From Pedobacter sp. Leaf250 (GTDB taxonomy: Bacteria > Bacteroidota > Bacteroidia > Sphingobacteriales > Sphingobacteriaceae): a DNA stretch of 55,197 nucleotides. Both the position numbers and the translations under genes were made by a program. Positions within the stretch are counted from its first letter, which is position 1, and each line of letters starts with the position of its first letter. Positions 33,711 through 44,600 of the stretch are shown here, in pieces. The stretch spans positions 1 to 55,197 of the forward strand of contig NZ_CAKLBU010000028.1 of assembly GCF_920984735.1 (NCBI RefSeq), written 5' to 3'. A model generated the notes under the pieces. The model was not told the DNA's origin. It worked only from the letters and a program-made list of their open reading frames with translations, and searched no databases.

Positions 33711-36700
33711 ATGGACGCTTTTAAAACTCATTCGAAAGTAATTAGTAATTACAAAGATTACCTGCATTCATTTCTCTCTATTTCCGATGAAAGAATTAAA
33801 AATGAAGTTGATAAAATTATCATGGGAGAAGGTCTTATTCCCGAACCTTTAATTCAATTCAATCCATCATTTCAAAAGGGTGAAACTCTGAATGCGTTAA
33901 TTGAACAAAATCTAATTAATTCAAACCTACCAAAAACATTTGGAGGTTATAGCTTGTACAAACATCAAATAGAGGCTATTAAGATTGGTATTCAAGATAA
34001 AGGATTTGTCGTTACTTCAGGTACAGGATCGGGAAAATCTTTAACATTTTTGGCTACAGTTTTTAATTATCTTTTCAATTTAGGATCCGAAAAAAAGAAA
34101 GGCATTAAGGCTATTTTGGTGTATCCCATGAATGCTTTAATAAATTCTCAAGAGGAAGAAATTAAAAAATATGCTGAAAACTTTGGGAATGATTTCCCTA
34201 TTACATTTGGGAAGTACACTGGTCAAGAATCAGCGGAAGCCAGGGAAATTTTAAGAAAAAATGAACCTGATGTAATTTTAACCAATTACATGATGTTGGA
34301 ACTTATCATGACACGACAATCTGAAAGTTGGCTAAGAAGTTCTTTAGAAGATAATTTACAGTTTTTGGTCTATGATGAACTTCATACGTACAGAGGTAGG
34401 CAAGGCGCTGATGTAAGCTACCTCAACAGACGAATTCAAGCCAATTGTAAAAATGATATTATTTGTATTGGTACATCTGCAACAATGGCATCTGATGGAA
34501 GTCCTGACAATAAAAAACGGGAAGTCGCCAAAGTTGCCGCTAAGATTTTCGGGAAAAGCTTTCATGCGGAACAAATTGTTGGTGAATACCTTGAAACATG
34601 CACCGAGGGAATAAATCCTTCTGCGTTTGAATTAGCTGAATCTCTCAAAAAAGGAATAGATCATAATTGGGATGAAGTCGTTTATATCAAACATTCTATA
34701 ACCAATTGGCTTGAAATTAATATTGCCTTAAAAGACAATCACGGTGTGCTCGAAAGAGGAAAATCATTATCAATTAAGAAAATTGCTCAAATACTTAAAG
34801 ATATAACCTCTTTAGCATTTGATGAAATTGAATTGACTATTATCAACGTATTAAAATGGACAGAAAAATTAAACGAGGAAAATAGATTAAGGAATACTCG
34901 AAAAAGCTTTCTGCCATTTAGATTTCATCAGTTCATTTCTCAAACTAGTTCTGTATCAGTAACATTAGAACCTAGGAATTCGAGAACAATAACTATAAAA
35001 TCCGGTAGGTACATAAAAGATAAAAGCGGTCAGGATAAAATGCTATATCCAATTTTGTTTAGTAGATATTCTGGTGTTGAATTTATTTGTGTCGAAAAAG
35101 ATATTATTCAAAATAAGTTGAATCCAGTTAATCCTGATAGAGAATTTAAGAATCTAACAAATACCGACTTCAAAAAGCGAAAAGGTAATATTTCTGAAGA
35201 TGATTTTAAATTTGGGTATATTGTTTTAGATGATGGAGAAGATTATTGGAATGAAGACCCTCTAAGTTATATTCCAAATGAATGGTTAAATAACAATGGT
35301 TTAAGCATCCAACCTTATTATGAATGGTTGATGCCAGCGCCAATATATTTTGATGCTTTTGGGAATTATTCGTTAGAACCAAAATACCCAACTAAAGGAT
35401 ATTTTATAGCTGCTAAATTAAGAATTGATCCAACTGCTGGAGTAATTTATGAAGATAGTAAGACTAGTGAGTTTACAAAACTAACACGTTTAGGTAGCGA
35501 AGGGCGTAGTACGGCTACAACTGTTATATCATATTCGGTAATTGATACATTATTTGAACAAAATGAAAAAACTCAAAATCAGAAATTATTAAGCTTTACT
35601 GATAATCGGCAAGATGCTTCCTTACAAGCAGGACACTTCAATGATTTTTTATCCTCAATAAAATTAAGAGCTGGACTTTATAAGGCTTTACAAAATAATC
35701 TAAGCGGAATCAATGTGCATGAGATTGCCGAACGTGTATTTGATGAGTTGAAATTAAGGGAAGATTCATTCGCATCTTATCCGTCCCAAGACCCTGATTT
35801 TCCTGATGAAGAAAACAGTAAAGCTATTAAGGAATATATTTTATATCGTATTTTCCAAGACTTAAAACGTGGATGGCGATATACTATTCCTAATTTAGAA
35901 CAAACGGCATTACTAAAAGTTGAATATAAAGAATTAGAGAAATTGTCTCAATTTGATGATAAGTTCAGTGGCATTTACTTTTTTGATAATATTAACCCTA
36001 ATAGCAGAAAAGAAATTTTATTTCAGGTACTCAATTTCTTTAGAACCAACTATTCGCTAGATCATCGATTGTTAAAAAATAGACAGGAAACCGAAGCTTT
36101 CCTAAAGAATAAACTTGATGATAGAAAGCTTTGGTCATTAGATAAAAATGAAGATATAGATACACCAAGTCATTTAGTTAGTGTAGTACCTAAACAAAGG
36201 GTGAAAGGAAAATTTTTCGCATCAATGGGTTCGCGTTCAGGTATTGGAAAATACTTGAAACGCAAAATGGAAGATGCCGGGGTTGATACTTTAAATCAAG
36301 AAGATTTTAAAGAATTTATCGAGACTCTATGTGATTTATTAACAAGAACGAATTTCTTAGCTAAAGAAGAATTCTTGGGCGGAATTGTGAAAGGATACCA
36401 ATTAAGAACTGATAAAATTATTTGGCTACCTGGTGATGAAAAAACAGTACAAAAAGATGAAACACGCTTAAACACGTTTAGAGATATTAAATTAATTCCC
36501 AATAGTTATTTTAAGAAGCTATATAAAGTTGACTTTTCAAAATATGACAAAGAAATCATAGGAAAAGAGCATACTGGTCAATTAGCCAATCAAGACAGGA
36601 TAACTAGAGAAGAGCAGTTTAGAGAAGGTAAAATATCTACACTTTTCTGTTCTCCTACTATGGAATTAGGGATTGATATAGCTAATTTGAACATTGTTCA

Positions 36701-38861
36701 TATGAGAAATGTTCCTCCTAATCCTGCAAACTATGCACAGCGTAGTGGTCGTGCAGGGCGTAGTGGACAAACAGCAGTGGTTTTTACTTATTGTTCAGCA
36801 ATGTCGCCACATGATCAGAACTATTTTAAAGCTGCTGAAACCATGGTTTCTGGAACTGTTGTTCCGCCTCGAATTGATCTACTTAACGAAGATTTGTTAT
36901 CAACACATTTCAATTCTTTTATGTTAATGAATCTCGAAATTAGTGACTTGCAAACTTCCGTAGCAGATATATTAGACCTTTCAATTGAAAGAAAAGTAAA
37001 AGTAAAACAATCAGTTATCGACAACATCAACAATGCTATAGATTTAAATAAAATTTATTATAAACAAAATTTTCTCAAAGTGGTGAAATCCATTGAAGGA
37101 GATTTAGAAAATGCATATTGGTTTTCTGATAGTTGGATTGATGTTAAAATAAATTCATTCTCTCATAATTTTGAAGCAGCTTTCGCTAGATGGATCGCAT
37201 TATTCCTAAACGCTTGTAATTTAAGAGATAAAGCGCAATTGGTAATTGACAATCATATAATCAAATCGGATAGTCCTGAAAAAAATGAAGCAAAAAGGCA
37301 AGAAGCAGTTGCTCGTAAACAAATTTCTTTACTGAAAAACGATGGAAAAGGTTCTTTCTCTAATGATTCTGAATTTTATGTATTTCGGTATTTAGCAGCT
37401 GAAGGTTTTTTACCGGGTTATAATTTTACACGCTTACCTATTCGAACATTTTTAGGCTATAGCTTTAAAGGCGAGGGCGAATACGTATCAAGACCAAGAA
37501 GCTTAGCATTGCGAGAATTCGGCCCTGGTAATATTGTTTACCACAATGGTAATAAATATAGGATAAATCGAATGTCTGTATTGGATACAGATAACAGTCA
37601 ACGCAAAATTAAAATTTCAAAAGAAACGGGATATGCATATTTGGATGATGATGCATCAATTGCTAATGTTGATCCTATTACAAAAAATCCTTTGCGGGGT
37701 GATAATATGGAATTAAATACCAATTTGATTGAATTATCTGAAAGTGAGGGAATACCAGTAGAAAGAATATCTTGTATTGAGGAAGAACGCTCTGGTTCTA
37801 AATATGAAGTTAGCGAATATTTCCGTTATGCGAAAGGTCTAGAGCATACCAAATCTCTGATAATTGCTAAGAACGGACAAAAGTTATTAAATTTAATTTA
37901 TGATCAGGCAACTGAATTGATTAAGCTAAATCGGAAAATGCGCCGTTCTCAGGAAGAAGGTTTTAGGATAAACAAAACAAATGGGGTTTGGATAAAAGAA
38001 AAGGATTTAGAAAAACCTGAAATTGCCGAAAATTCTAGAGAGGTAATGATATTTGCGAGGGATACTGCAGATACATTATATATTCAACCGCTATCAAATT
38101 TAGAATTGACAGCAGAACAAACTATTTCGTTAAGTTTTGCATTAAAAAGAGGGATTGAAAAATTATTTCAAGTTGAAGAAAATGAAATTGGTGTAAGTGT
38201 TTTGGGAAATCCTGAAAAACCTAATATTTTATTGTATGAAGCTTCAGAAGGGAGTTTAGGGATTTTATCTCAACTCATTGAAGAGCCCCAAACCTTGCGT
38301 CTATTATTTGAAGAAAGTTACCGCTACATGCACTTTGACCCTGAGACTAGAGAAGAAACCGAAAGGGGAAAACAATTACCAAAAGCATCCTATGAAGATT
38401 TACTCTCTTATTACAACCAGATACACCATGAGGTATTAGACCGTCATAGTATCAAAGAACCATTGGAAAGATTAATGGATTGTGAGTTTTCAGTAGTTCA
38501 AAATAATAATGATCGCGAAAAACAATACCAATATCTTTTAGAAAATTATGATAAGAATAGTAACACTGAATTAAAGTTACTTCGTTTTTTATATCAAAAT
38601 AACTACGTTCTGCCCAGTAAAGCACAAGTAAATATTCAAGAGTTTTACATTAGTGCTGATTTTGTATTAAATACTAATAATGGACCAGTTTTGATTTTCT
38701 GTGATGGTAATGTTCATGATTTAGAACGAGTTCAAGAGTCTGATAAGGAAAAAAGAAGATTACTGAAAGATGCAGGGTATGATATTCTTGAATGGCATCA
38801 TAGTGAACTTTTAGAAGATTTAGTAATTCGTAGAAAAGATATTTTAAGAAAGTTAAAATAA
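33711..38861 (+). CDS. YprA/MrfA-type SF2 helicase with DUF1998-like and Vsr-like C-terminal domains, 1716 aa
   Basis: First gene of an eight-gene operon. Helicase motifs: I TSGTGSGKSLTF (~101), II VYDELHTYRG (~221), III GTSATMAS (~253) and VI QRSGRAGRSGQ (~1009). The C-terminal region matches DUF1998 of YprA/MrfA repair helicases (ILLYEASEGSLGIL ~1506, DLLSYYNQIHHEVLDRHSI ~1560), but the zinc cysteines around that segment are replaced: the usual AC-x-x-CLLSY reads ASYEDLLSY. The last ~75 residues (DFVLNTNNGPVLIFCDGNVH, DKEKRRLLKDAGYDILEWHH) resemble Vsr/DUF559 endonuclease folds. So it combines translocation with a possible nuclease. It might play the roles of DrmA plus DrmB of DISARM; that is inference. 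Confidence 0.82.
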   Translation: MDAFKTHSKVISNYKDYLHSFLSISDERIKNEVDKIIMGEGLIPEPLIQFNPSFQKGETLNALIEQNLINSNLPKTFGGYSLYKHQIEAIKIGIQDKGFVVTSGTGSGKSLTFLATVFNYLFNLGSEKKKGIKAILVYPMNALINSQEEEIKKYAENFGNDFPITFGKYTGQESAEAREILRKNEPDVILTNYMMLELIMTRQSESWLRSSLEDNLQFLVYDELHTYRGRQGADVSYLNRRIQANCKNDIICIGTSATMASDGSPDNKKREVAKVAAKIFGKSFHAEQIVGEYLETCTEGINPSAFELAESLKKGIDHNWDEVVYIKHSITNWLEINIALKDNHGVLERGKSLSIKKIAQILKDITSLAFDEIELTIINVLKWTEKLNEENRLRNTRKSFLPFRFHQFISQTSSVSVTLEPRNSRTITIKSGRYIKDKSGQDKMLYPILFSRYSGVEFICVEKDIIQNKLNPVNPDREFKNLTNTDFKKRKGNISEDDFKFGYIVLDDGEDYWNEDPLSYIPNEWLNNNGLSIQPYYEWLMPAPIYFDAFGNYSLEPKYPTKGYFIAAKLRIDPTAGVIYEDSKTSEFTKLTRLGSEGRSTATTVISYSVIDTLFEQNEKTQNQKLLSFTDNRQDASLQAGHFNDFLSSIKLRAGLYKALQNNLSGINVHEIAERVFDELKLREDSFASYPSQDPDFPDEENSKAIKEYILYRIFQDLKRGWRYTIPNLEQTALLKVEYKELEKLSQFDDKFSGIYFFDNINPNSRKEILFQVLNFFRTNYSLDHRLLKNRQETEAFLKNKLDDRKLWSLDKNEDIDTPSHLVSVVPKQRVKGKFFASMGSRSGIGKYLKRKMEDAGVDTLNQEDFKEFIETLCDLLTRTNFLAKEEFLGGIVKGYQLRTDKIIWLPGDEKTVQKDETRLNTFRDIKLIPNSYFKKLYKVDFSKYDKEIIGKEHTGQLANQDRITREEQFREGKISTLFCSPTMELGIDIANLNIVHMRNVPPNPANYAQRSGRAGRSGQTAVVFTYCSAMSPHDQNYFKAAETMVSGTVVPPRIDLLNEDLLSTHFNSFMLMNLEISDLQTSVADILDLSIERKVKVKQSVIDNINNAIDLNKIYYKQNFLKVVKSIEGDLENAYWFSDSWIDVKINSFSHNFEAAFARWIALFLNACNLRDKAQLVIDNHIIKSDSPEKNEAKRQEAVARKQISLLKNDGKGSFSNDSEFYVFRYLAAEGFLPGYNFTRLPIRTFLGYSFKGEGEYVSRPRSLALREFGPGNIVYHNGNKYRINRMSVLDTDNSQRKIKISKETGYAYLDDDASIANVDPITKNPLRGDNMELNTNLIELSESEGIPVERISCIEEERSGSKYEVSEYFRYAKGLEHTKSLIIAKNGQKLLNLIYDQATELIKLNRKMRRSQEEGFRINKTNGVWIKEKDLEKPEIAENSREVMIFARDTADTLYIQPLSNLELTAEQTISLSFALKRGIEKLFQVEENEIGVSVLGNPEKPNILLYEASEGSLGILSQLIEEPQTLRLLFEESYRYMHFDPETREETERGKQLPKASYEDLLSYYNQIHHEVLDRHSIKEPLERLMDCEFSVVQNNNDREKQYQYLLENYDKNSNTELKLLRFLYQNNYVLPSKAQVNIQEFYISADFVLNTNNGPVLIFCDGNVHDLERVQESDKEKRRLLKDAGYDILEWHHSELLEDLVIRRKDILRKLK

Positions 38862-38863
38862 AG

Positions 38864-41674
38864 ATGATTTCAAATCAAACTTACAAGCCAGGAACATTAA
38901 TTAAATATCGTAGTCGAGATTGGATGGTTTTACCCTCCGATGATGCTGAAATCTTAAGTATCAGACCACTTGGTGGATCTGAAGAAGAAACTACAGGTGT
39001 ATATATTCCTTTGGCGTTAGGGAAAGAAAAAATTCAATATGCTGAATTCCCAGAACCTAAACCGAATGAAATTGGTTCTTTCGAATCGGCTAAACTCCTC
39101 TTTGACGCTTCAAGATTGTCTTTTCGGAATGCTGCTGGTCCTTTTCGTTGTATGGGTAAGTTATCTTTTCGTCCACGTTCCTACCAATTAGTGCCATTAG
39201 TTATGGCATTAAAGCATGATGTAGTTAGATTAATGATTGCTGATGATGTTGGAATTGGGAAAACTGTGGAAGCACTTATTATTTTGAAAGAATTAATTGA
39301 GCGTGGTGAGATAAAGCGTTTTGCTGTAATCTGTCCTCCCCATCTTTGTGAGCAATGGCAATTAGAAATTAAAGGCAAATTAGATATTGATTCTGAAATT
39401 ATACGTTCAAGTACTGCGGCACAATTAGATAGAAAAATCCCTGATGATCAATCAGTTTTCCACCACATACCATATCAAGTAATTTCGATAGATTATATTA
39501 AAGCAGATAAAAGAAGAGGGACTTTTATTAATGATAGTCCTGATTTTATTATTATTGATGAAGCACATACTTGTGCATTGCCTGAGGGTTCGAAATCCAA
39601 GACACAGCAACAGCGATATAATTTATTACACGATCTTGCAGAAAAAACAAATAAACATTTATTGCTGCTTACAGCTACACCACATAGCGGTAAAGATGAT
39701 GAGTTTAGATCTCTATTAGGTTTATTAAAGAAAGATTTCAACAAAATTAATTTTGAAAATCTTGAACAATCTGATCGAAAGAAAATTGCCAAACATTTTA
39801 TTCAACGCAAACGGGAAAACATAAAACGTTGGTTAAATGAGGAAACCTTATTTCCAGAACGTGATGCAAGAGAAGTTGGATATGGTTTGTCATTACAGTA
39901 CCAATTATTTTACCAAAGTTTGGTCAAATTTGCCAGGGGTATTTCTTCATTTGAAAATGATGATGACAAAACACGTTTATTGCGCTCTTGGGCAGCTATT
40001 GCTTTAATTAAAGGTGCTATGTCTAGTCCTGCAATGGCGACAGAAATGTTAGAACGAAGAAAAGATAAGTTGTCAAAATTAGATGAAGTAAACGAACCGT
40101 CCTTAGAAAATACATTATTTGAGGAATACGAATTCAGTGGTGATTTTAATCGCCAAGATTTGTTGGATTCAATTTCTTATAAACAAAATGAGCTTTCTGA
40201 ATTAAAAGAATTACAACAACAAGCTATTGAACTAAAAGGGAGTCCAGAAGATTACAAAACTAAGGCAGCCATAAAAATCATTAAAGATTGGGTAAAAGAA
40301 GACTTTTCTCCAATAGTATTTTGCCATTATATTGCTACAGCTCATTACGTAGCTGATATTTTGCGTCATGAATTACCGAAAAATATTCATGTCGAGGCCA
40401 TTACTTCTGAATTAGCCGATGAACAGCGTAAAGAGCGTATTGAAATCATGGGCAAAAAGGAGCGGAAAGTTCTTGTTGCTACAGATTGCTTAAGTGAGGG
40501 AATTAATCTACAGGAATATTTCACTGCAGTCTTACATTATGATTTGCCTTGGAATCCAAATAGAATTGAGCAAAGAGAAGGACGTGTGGATAGATATGGC
40601 CAAACTGCACCAATAATTAAAACTTACATTTTGTATGGTGAAGATAACCCTATGGATACTTTTGTTTTAGAAGTGTTAATCAAAAAAGTAAACGAAATAA
40701 AGAAATCAACCGGGGTTTCAATTCCTATTGGAGAAAATAGTAAATCCATAATGACTGAAGCCGCCAGACGAATACTTTTTCAGGAACAGTCAGGTTTTCA
40801 ACAAGAGTTATTTAAAGACACTAAAGAAACCGTTACTAATGAATTAGAACTAGCCAGAAGGAAGGGCGAAAACTTAAGGTCTATTTTTGCTCATGAAGGC
40901 ATAGATCCAGAGTTAATAAAGAAAGATTTAGAAGAGGTTGATGAAGCTATAGGAGATGTAGAAACAGTAGAGAACTTTGTTAGAGGTGCTGTGGATATGC
41001 TTGGAGGTTCTTGTAATTCAGATAATCTTGCTGGTTTTGATTTGCAACCCGCAAATTTGCCACCACATATTAAAAGAATTTTTAATGCAGAAACAATTGT
41101 TAAAATCAGTTTCGCTTCGCCAACACCAAAAGGTTATGTGTACATAGGTAGAAATCATTCATTTGTTGAGCAATTGTGCCAATTTCTTTTAGCAATTGCA
41201 TTTGAAGAAAACCCTGAATATGGTCGTTTAGCTAGAGTGTGTGAAATCCAAACCAATGAAGTTAAGTCTAAAACAACTTTAGTAATGTTTAGAGTTAGAA
41301 ACGTTATCAAGGAAGTAAATTCAAAACGAGAATCTGTTGCCGAAGAAATGTATTTATGGGGCTACACTACAAGTAATGGAAACATTAAAACTCTAGAATT
41401 TAAAGAAACTAAAAAATTATTAATGGAAGCTATTCCATTAAGTAATCTTTCATTAGAACGACAGGTTATTGATATTGGCCAAGAACTGGATTATTTTAAA
41501 AAAATGAAACCCCAGTTTATGGAACTAGCTGCAGAACGAGCCGAAAAATTAGTAGAAGCACATGGGAGATTCAAAGAATTAATAGGAGGTAGAAGATATG
41601 AAAAAGCGACACCAGTTTTACCACCTGACGTAATGGGAGTTTATGTTTTAATTCCTCAACCCAAAGCATTATAA
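38864..41674 (+). CDS. DrmD-like SNF2-family helicase, 936 aa
   Basis: SF2 helicase of the SNF2/RapA type that matches the class 1 DISARM helicase DrmD. Motifs: I DDVGIGKTVEALI (~126), II IIDEAHTC (~230), III LLTATPHSG (~268), and VI with DLPWNPNRIEQREGRVDRYG (~569). The N-terminal SIRPLGGSEEETTGVYIPL region and the length fit DrmD. In DISARM, DrmD and the methylase DrmMI are adjacent, as they are here. Two bases separate it from the upstream gene and three from the next, so the genes are co-transcribed. Intact. Confidence 0.8.
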   Translation: MISNQTYKPGTLIKYRSRDWMVLPSDDAEILSIRPLGGSEEETTGVYIPLALGKEKIQYAEFPEPKPNEIGSFESAKLLFDASRLSFRNAAGPFRCMGKLSFRPRSYQLVPLVMALKHDVVRLMIADDVGIGKTVEALIILKELIERGEIKRFAVICPPHLCEQWQLEIKGKLDIDSEIIRSSTAAQLDRKIPDDQSVFHHIPYQVISIDYIKADKRRGTFINDSPDFIIIDEAHTCALPEGSKSKTQQQRYNLLHDLAEKTNKHLLLLTATPHSGKDDEFRSLLGLLKKDFNKINFENLEQSDRKKIAKHFIQRKRENIKRWLNEETLFPERDAREVGYGLSLQYQLFYQSLVKFARGISSFENDDDKTRLLRSWAAIALIKGAMSSPAMATEMLERRKDKLSKLDEVNEPSLENTLFEEYEFSGDFNRQDLLDSISYKQNELSELKELQQQAIELKGSPEDYKTKAAIKIIKDWVKEDFSPIVFCHYIATAHYVADILRHELPKNIHVEAITSELADEQRKERIEIMGKKERKVLVATDCLSEGINLQEYFTAVLHYDLPWNPNRIEQREGRVDRYGQTAPIIKTYILYGEDNPMDTFVLEVLIKKVNEIKKSTGVSIPIGENSKSIMTEAARRILFQEQSGFQQELFKDTKETVTNELELARRKGENLRSIFAHEGIDPELIKKDLEEVDEAIGDVETVENFVRGAVDMLGGSCNSDNLAGFDLQPANLPPHIKRIFNAETIVKISFASPTPKGYVYIGRNHSFVEQLCQFLLAIAFEENPEYGRLARVCEIQTNEVKSKTTLVMFRVRNVIKEVNSKRESVAEEMYLWGYTTSNGNIKTLEFKETKKLLMEAIPLSNLSLERQVIDIGQELDYFKKMKPQFMELAAERAEKLVEAHGRFKELIGGRRYEKATPVLPPDVMGVYVLIPQPKAL

Positions 41675-41677
41675 ACC

Positions 41678-44600
41678 ATGAACTACAGTGCAATTTCTAT
41701 ACAGGGAAATATATTTACTAGCGAAATTCTTGAGAAAATACGCCAGGAAGATACTAGATTTCAAGGGGCTAAAGATTTCAATCTAAATCAGGGCGATTCC
41801 GTTCGTGATGAAATCAATATTGCTTGGAGTTTAGCCACCAGCCATTGGAATGCTTTCAAGCAAAAAAGAGAATCACTTTCATTAACTGATACCGGAACTA
41901 CCGAAACTCGTAGATATTGGATTTTACCTTTGCTTCAAATCTTAGGATACGATGTCAGTCAGTCAAATGCAGAAATAATAAATGATAAATCTTATGCAGT
42001 AAGCCATAGAGCAAACAATAAAGATGGCTTTCCAATTCACGTTGTTGGTATTCAACAAAGCTTAGACAAAAAAGCTGATATTGGTGGAGCACGTTTATCA
42101 CCCCATGCGCTTATACAGGAATATTTAAACAATACAGAGCATTTGTATGGTTTTGCAACCAATGGTGCTATGTTAAGGGTTTTACGTGATGCTACCCGTT
42201 TGAGCCGATTGAGTTATGTTGAATTCAATTTAGAGCAAATGATGGAAGAGGGCTTGTATGTAGAGTTCGCTTTATTATACAGAACCTTGCATAGTTCTAG
42301 AATTGCAAACAAAAAAGAGGAAAATGCCGAGAGTTTCATAGAATGGTACCATCAAGAAGCCTTATCATCAGGTTCTAGAATTAGAGAACGGTTGAGCCAA
42401 GCAGTTGAACAATCTATTTTATTATTGGCAAATGGAATTTTAGAAAACTCAAACAACGAATCCTTACGTCAACAAATTGATGAAAATAAAATAACTCCAC
42501 ACCAATACTATTTACATGTACTTCGTTCTGTTTATAGAATATTGTTTTTATTAGTAATTGAAGAACGCAAACTCATTTTTCCTGAAAAAAGAGATGACGA
42601 ACTCAACAGAAAAAGGAATGTTTATTACAAGTTTTACAGCATACAGCGATTAACCTATTTGGTAGAAAAGAAAGTATATATAGACCCAAGAAAAACTGAT
42701 TTATGGCAGTCTTTACTTACTACTTTTCATTTATTTGAATATTCAGATCAAGGAGCTAAACTTGGTATATCAGCTTTGGGCTCTGGTTTATTTGCACCAA
42801 ATGCTTTAGGTGGTTTACAAGACCAGTTGGTTAATAACGAAACTTTGTTGAAAGTTTTACGCTATTTAGTGACTTTCGAAAACGAAAATAGGCAATTGGT
42901 TCGTGTCAATTATGCCGATTTAGATGTTGAGGAATTTGGCTCCATCTATGAGGGTTTATTAGAATATGCTCCTGCTATTACCAATTATCAATTCAATTTT
43001 GTAAAAGGAGATGAACGTTCATCTAGCGGTTCTCACTATACTCCAGAAGAGTTGGTAAAACCACTAATCGTACATTCATTAGATTATCTAATTGCCGATA
43101 AACTTAAAGAAGTTGATCCAGAAGCTGGTTTGTTATCATTAAATATTTGTGATGTTGCATGTGGTAGCGGTCACATTTTATTGTCAGCAGCACGTCGTGT
43201 CGGGTTTGAATTAGCTAAATACCGTTCCAAGGAAGACCAACCTACACCATCTGTCTTGCGAATTGCAATTCGTGATGTGATAAAAAGCTGCATTTATGGG
43301 GTCGATTTAAATCCTTTAGCAGTAGAATTATGTAAAGTAGCTCTATGGCTCGAAGCACACGAGCCGGGGCAACCCATGAATTTTTTAGATCATCATATCA
43401 AGTGTGGTAATGCTATTGTTGGTTTGGCTCATTTTGAGGAACTTGAAAATGGTATTGCAAGCGAAGCTTTTAAAGCCTTACCAGGTGATGAAAAAGAAAT
43501 AGCGACCGCATTTAAAAAGCGTAACGATTTTGAACGTAAAATTAAAAATCAGTTAATTACTTACAATGTAGAGCAAATAGATGACAGCTTACGTGGTTTT
43601 CAAAAATCATTTCAAGAATTTACTAGTTTGCCAGAAAATTCACCAGAACAAATTTGGGCAAAGGAAGTAGCTTATAACACACTAACCAACGGTAAAAAGT
43701 GGAGGAGATTGAAACAGCTGGCTGATTTACAGGTTGCTCAATTCTTTATTCCAAAAACGGATGTCAACAAGGTTAAATTAACAACCCAAAGCCAATATAT
43801 AGATTACCTTAAAAATGGTTCTCAAATAATTGATCGCGGTGCTGCCATGGCAGTTAGTGAACAAAAACGCTTTTTTCATTGGTTTTTAGAGTTTCCACAA
43901 GTTTTTCAAAACGGAGGGTTTGATTGTATTTTGGGAAATCCGCCTTTTTTGGGTGGAAAAAAAATCAGTGGTGCTTATGGGGATCAATATTTGAATTTTA
44001 TAAAATCCTATTTTGAACCATCAAACGGTGGACTTGATTTAGTGGTATATTTTTTTAGACGAATTTATCAAATAGTAAAAAAAACTGGTTTCCAGTCTTT
44101 AATTTCTACAAATACTATTTGTCAAGGTGATTCTAGAATTGGGGGCTTAGATTATATTGTTGCTAATAATGGATCAATTAATTTCGCAATTAAATCTATG
44201 AAATGGCCTGGATTGGCAGCAGTAGATATATCACTTTTAACCATATATAAGGGAGAATGGGGGGCTAATTTTAATCTCAACAACAAGAAAGTCCAAAAAA
44301 TAAACTCAAATTTAGATGACTCTGAAACGAGTTATAATCCATTTCCCTTATCTAAAAATATTAATAAGGGTTTTATAGGAAGTTATGTTCTTGGTAGCGG
44401 TTTTATTTTATCAGAAGCAGAAGCAGCCGAAATCATTTCAAAAGATCCTAAATCAAAAGAAGTAATTCAGAAATTTTTAAATGCGGATGATATAAACACG
44501 GATATATATCAAAGGCCAAGCCGATACATTATAAATTTCTTCGATTGGAATGAAAAATATAGCTCTGAAAATTATCCCTTTTGCTTTAAAATAATTGAAG

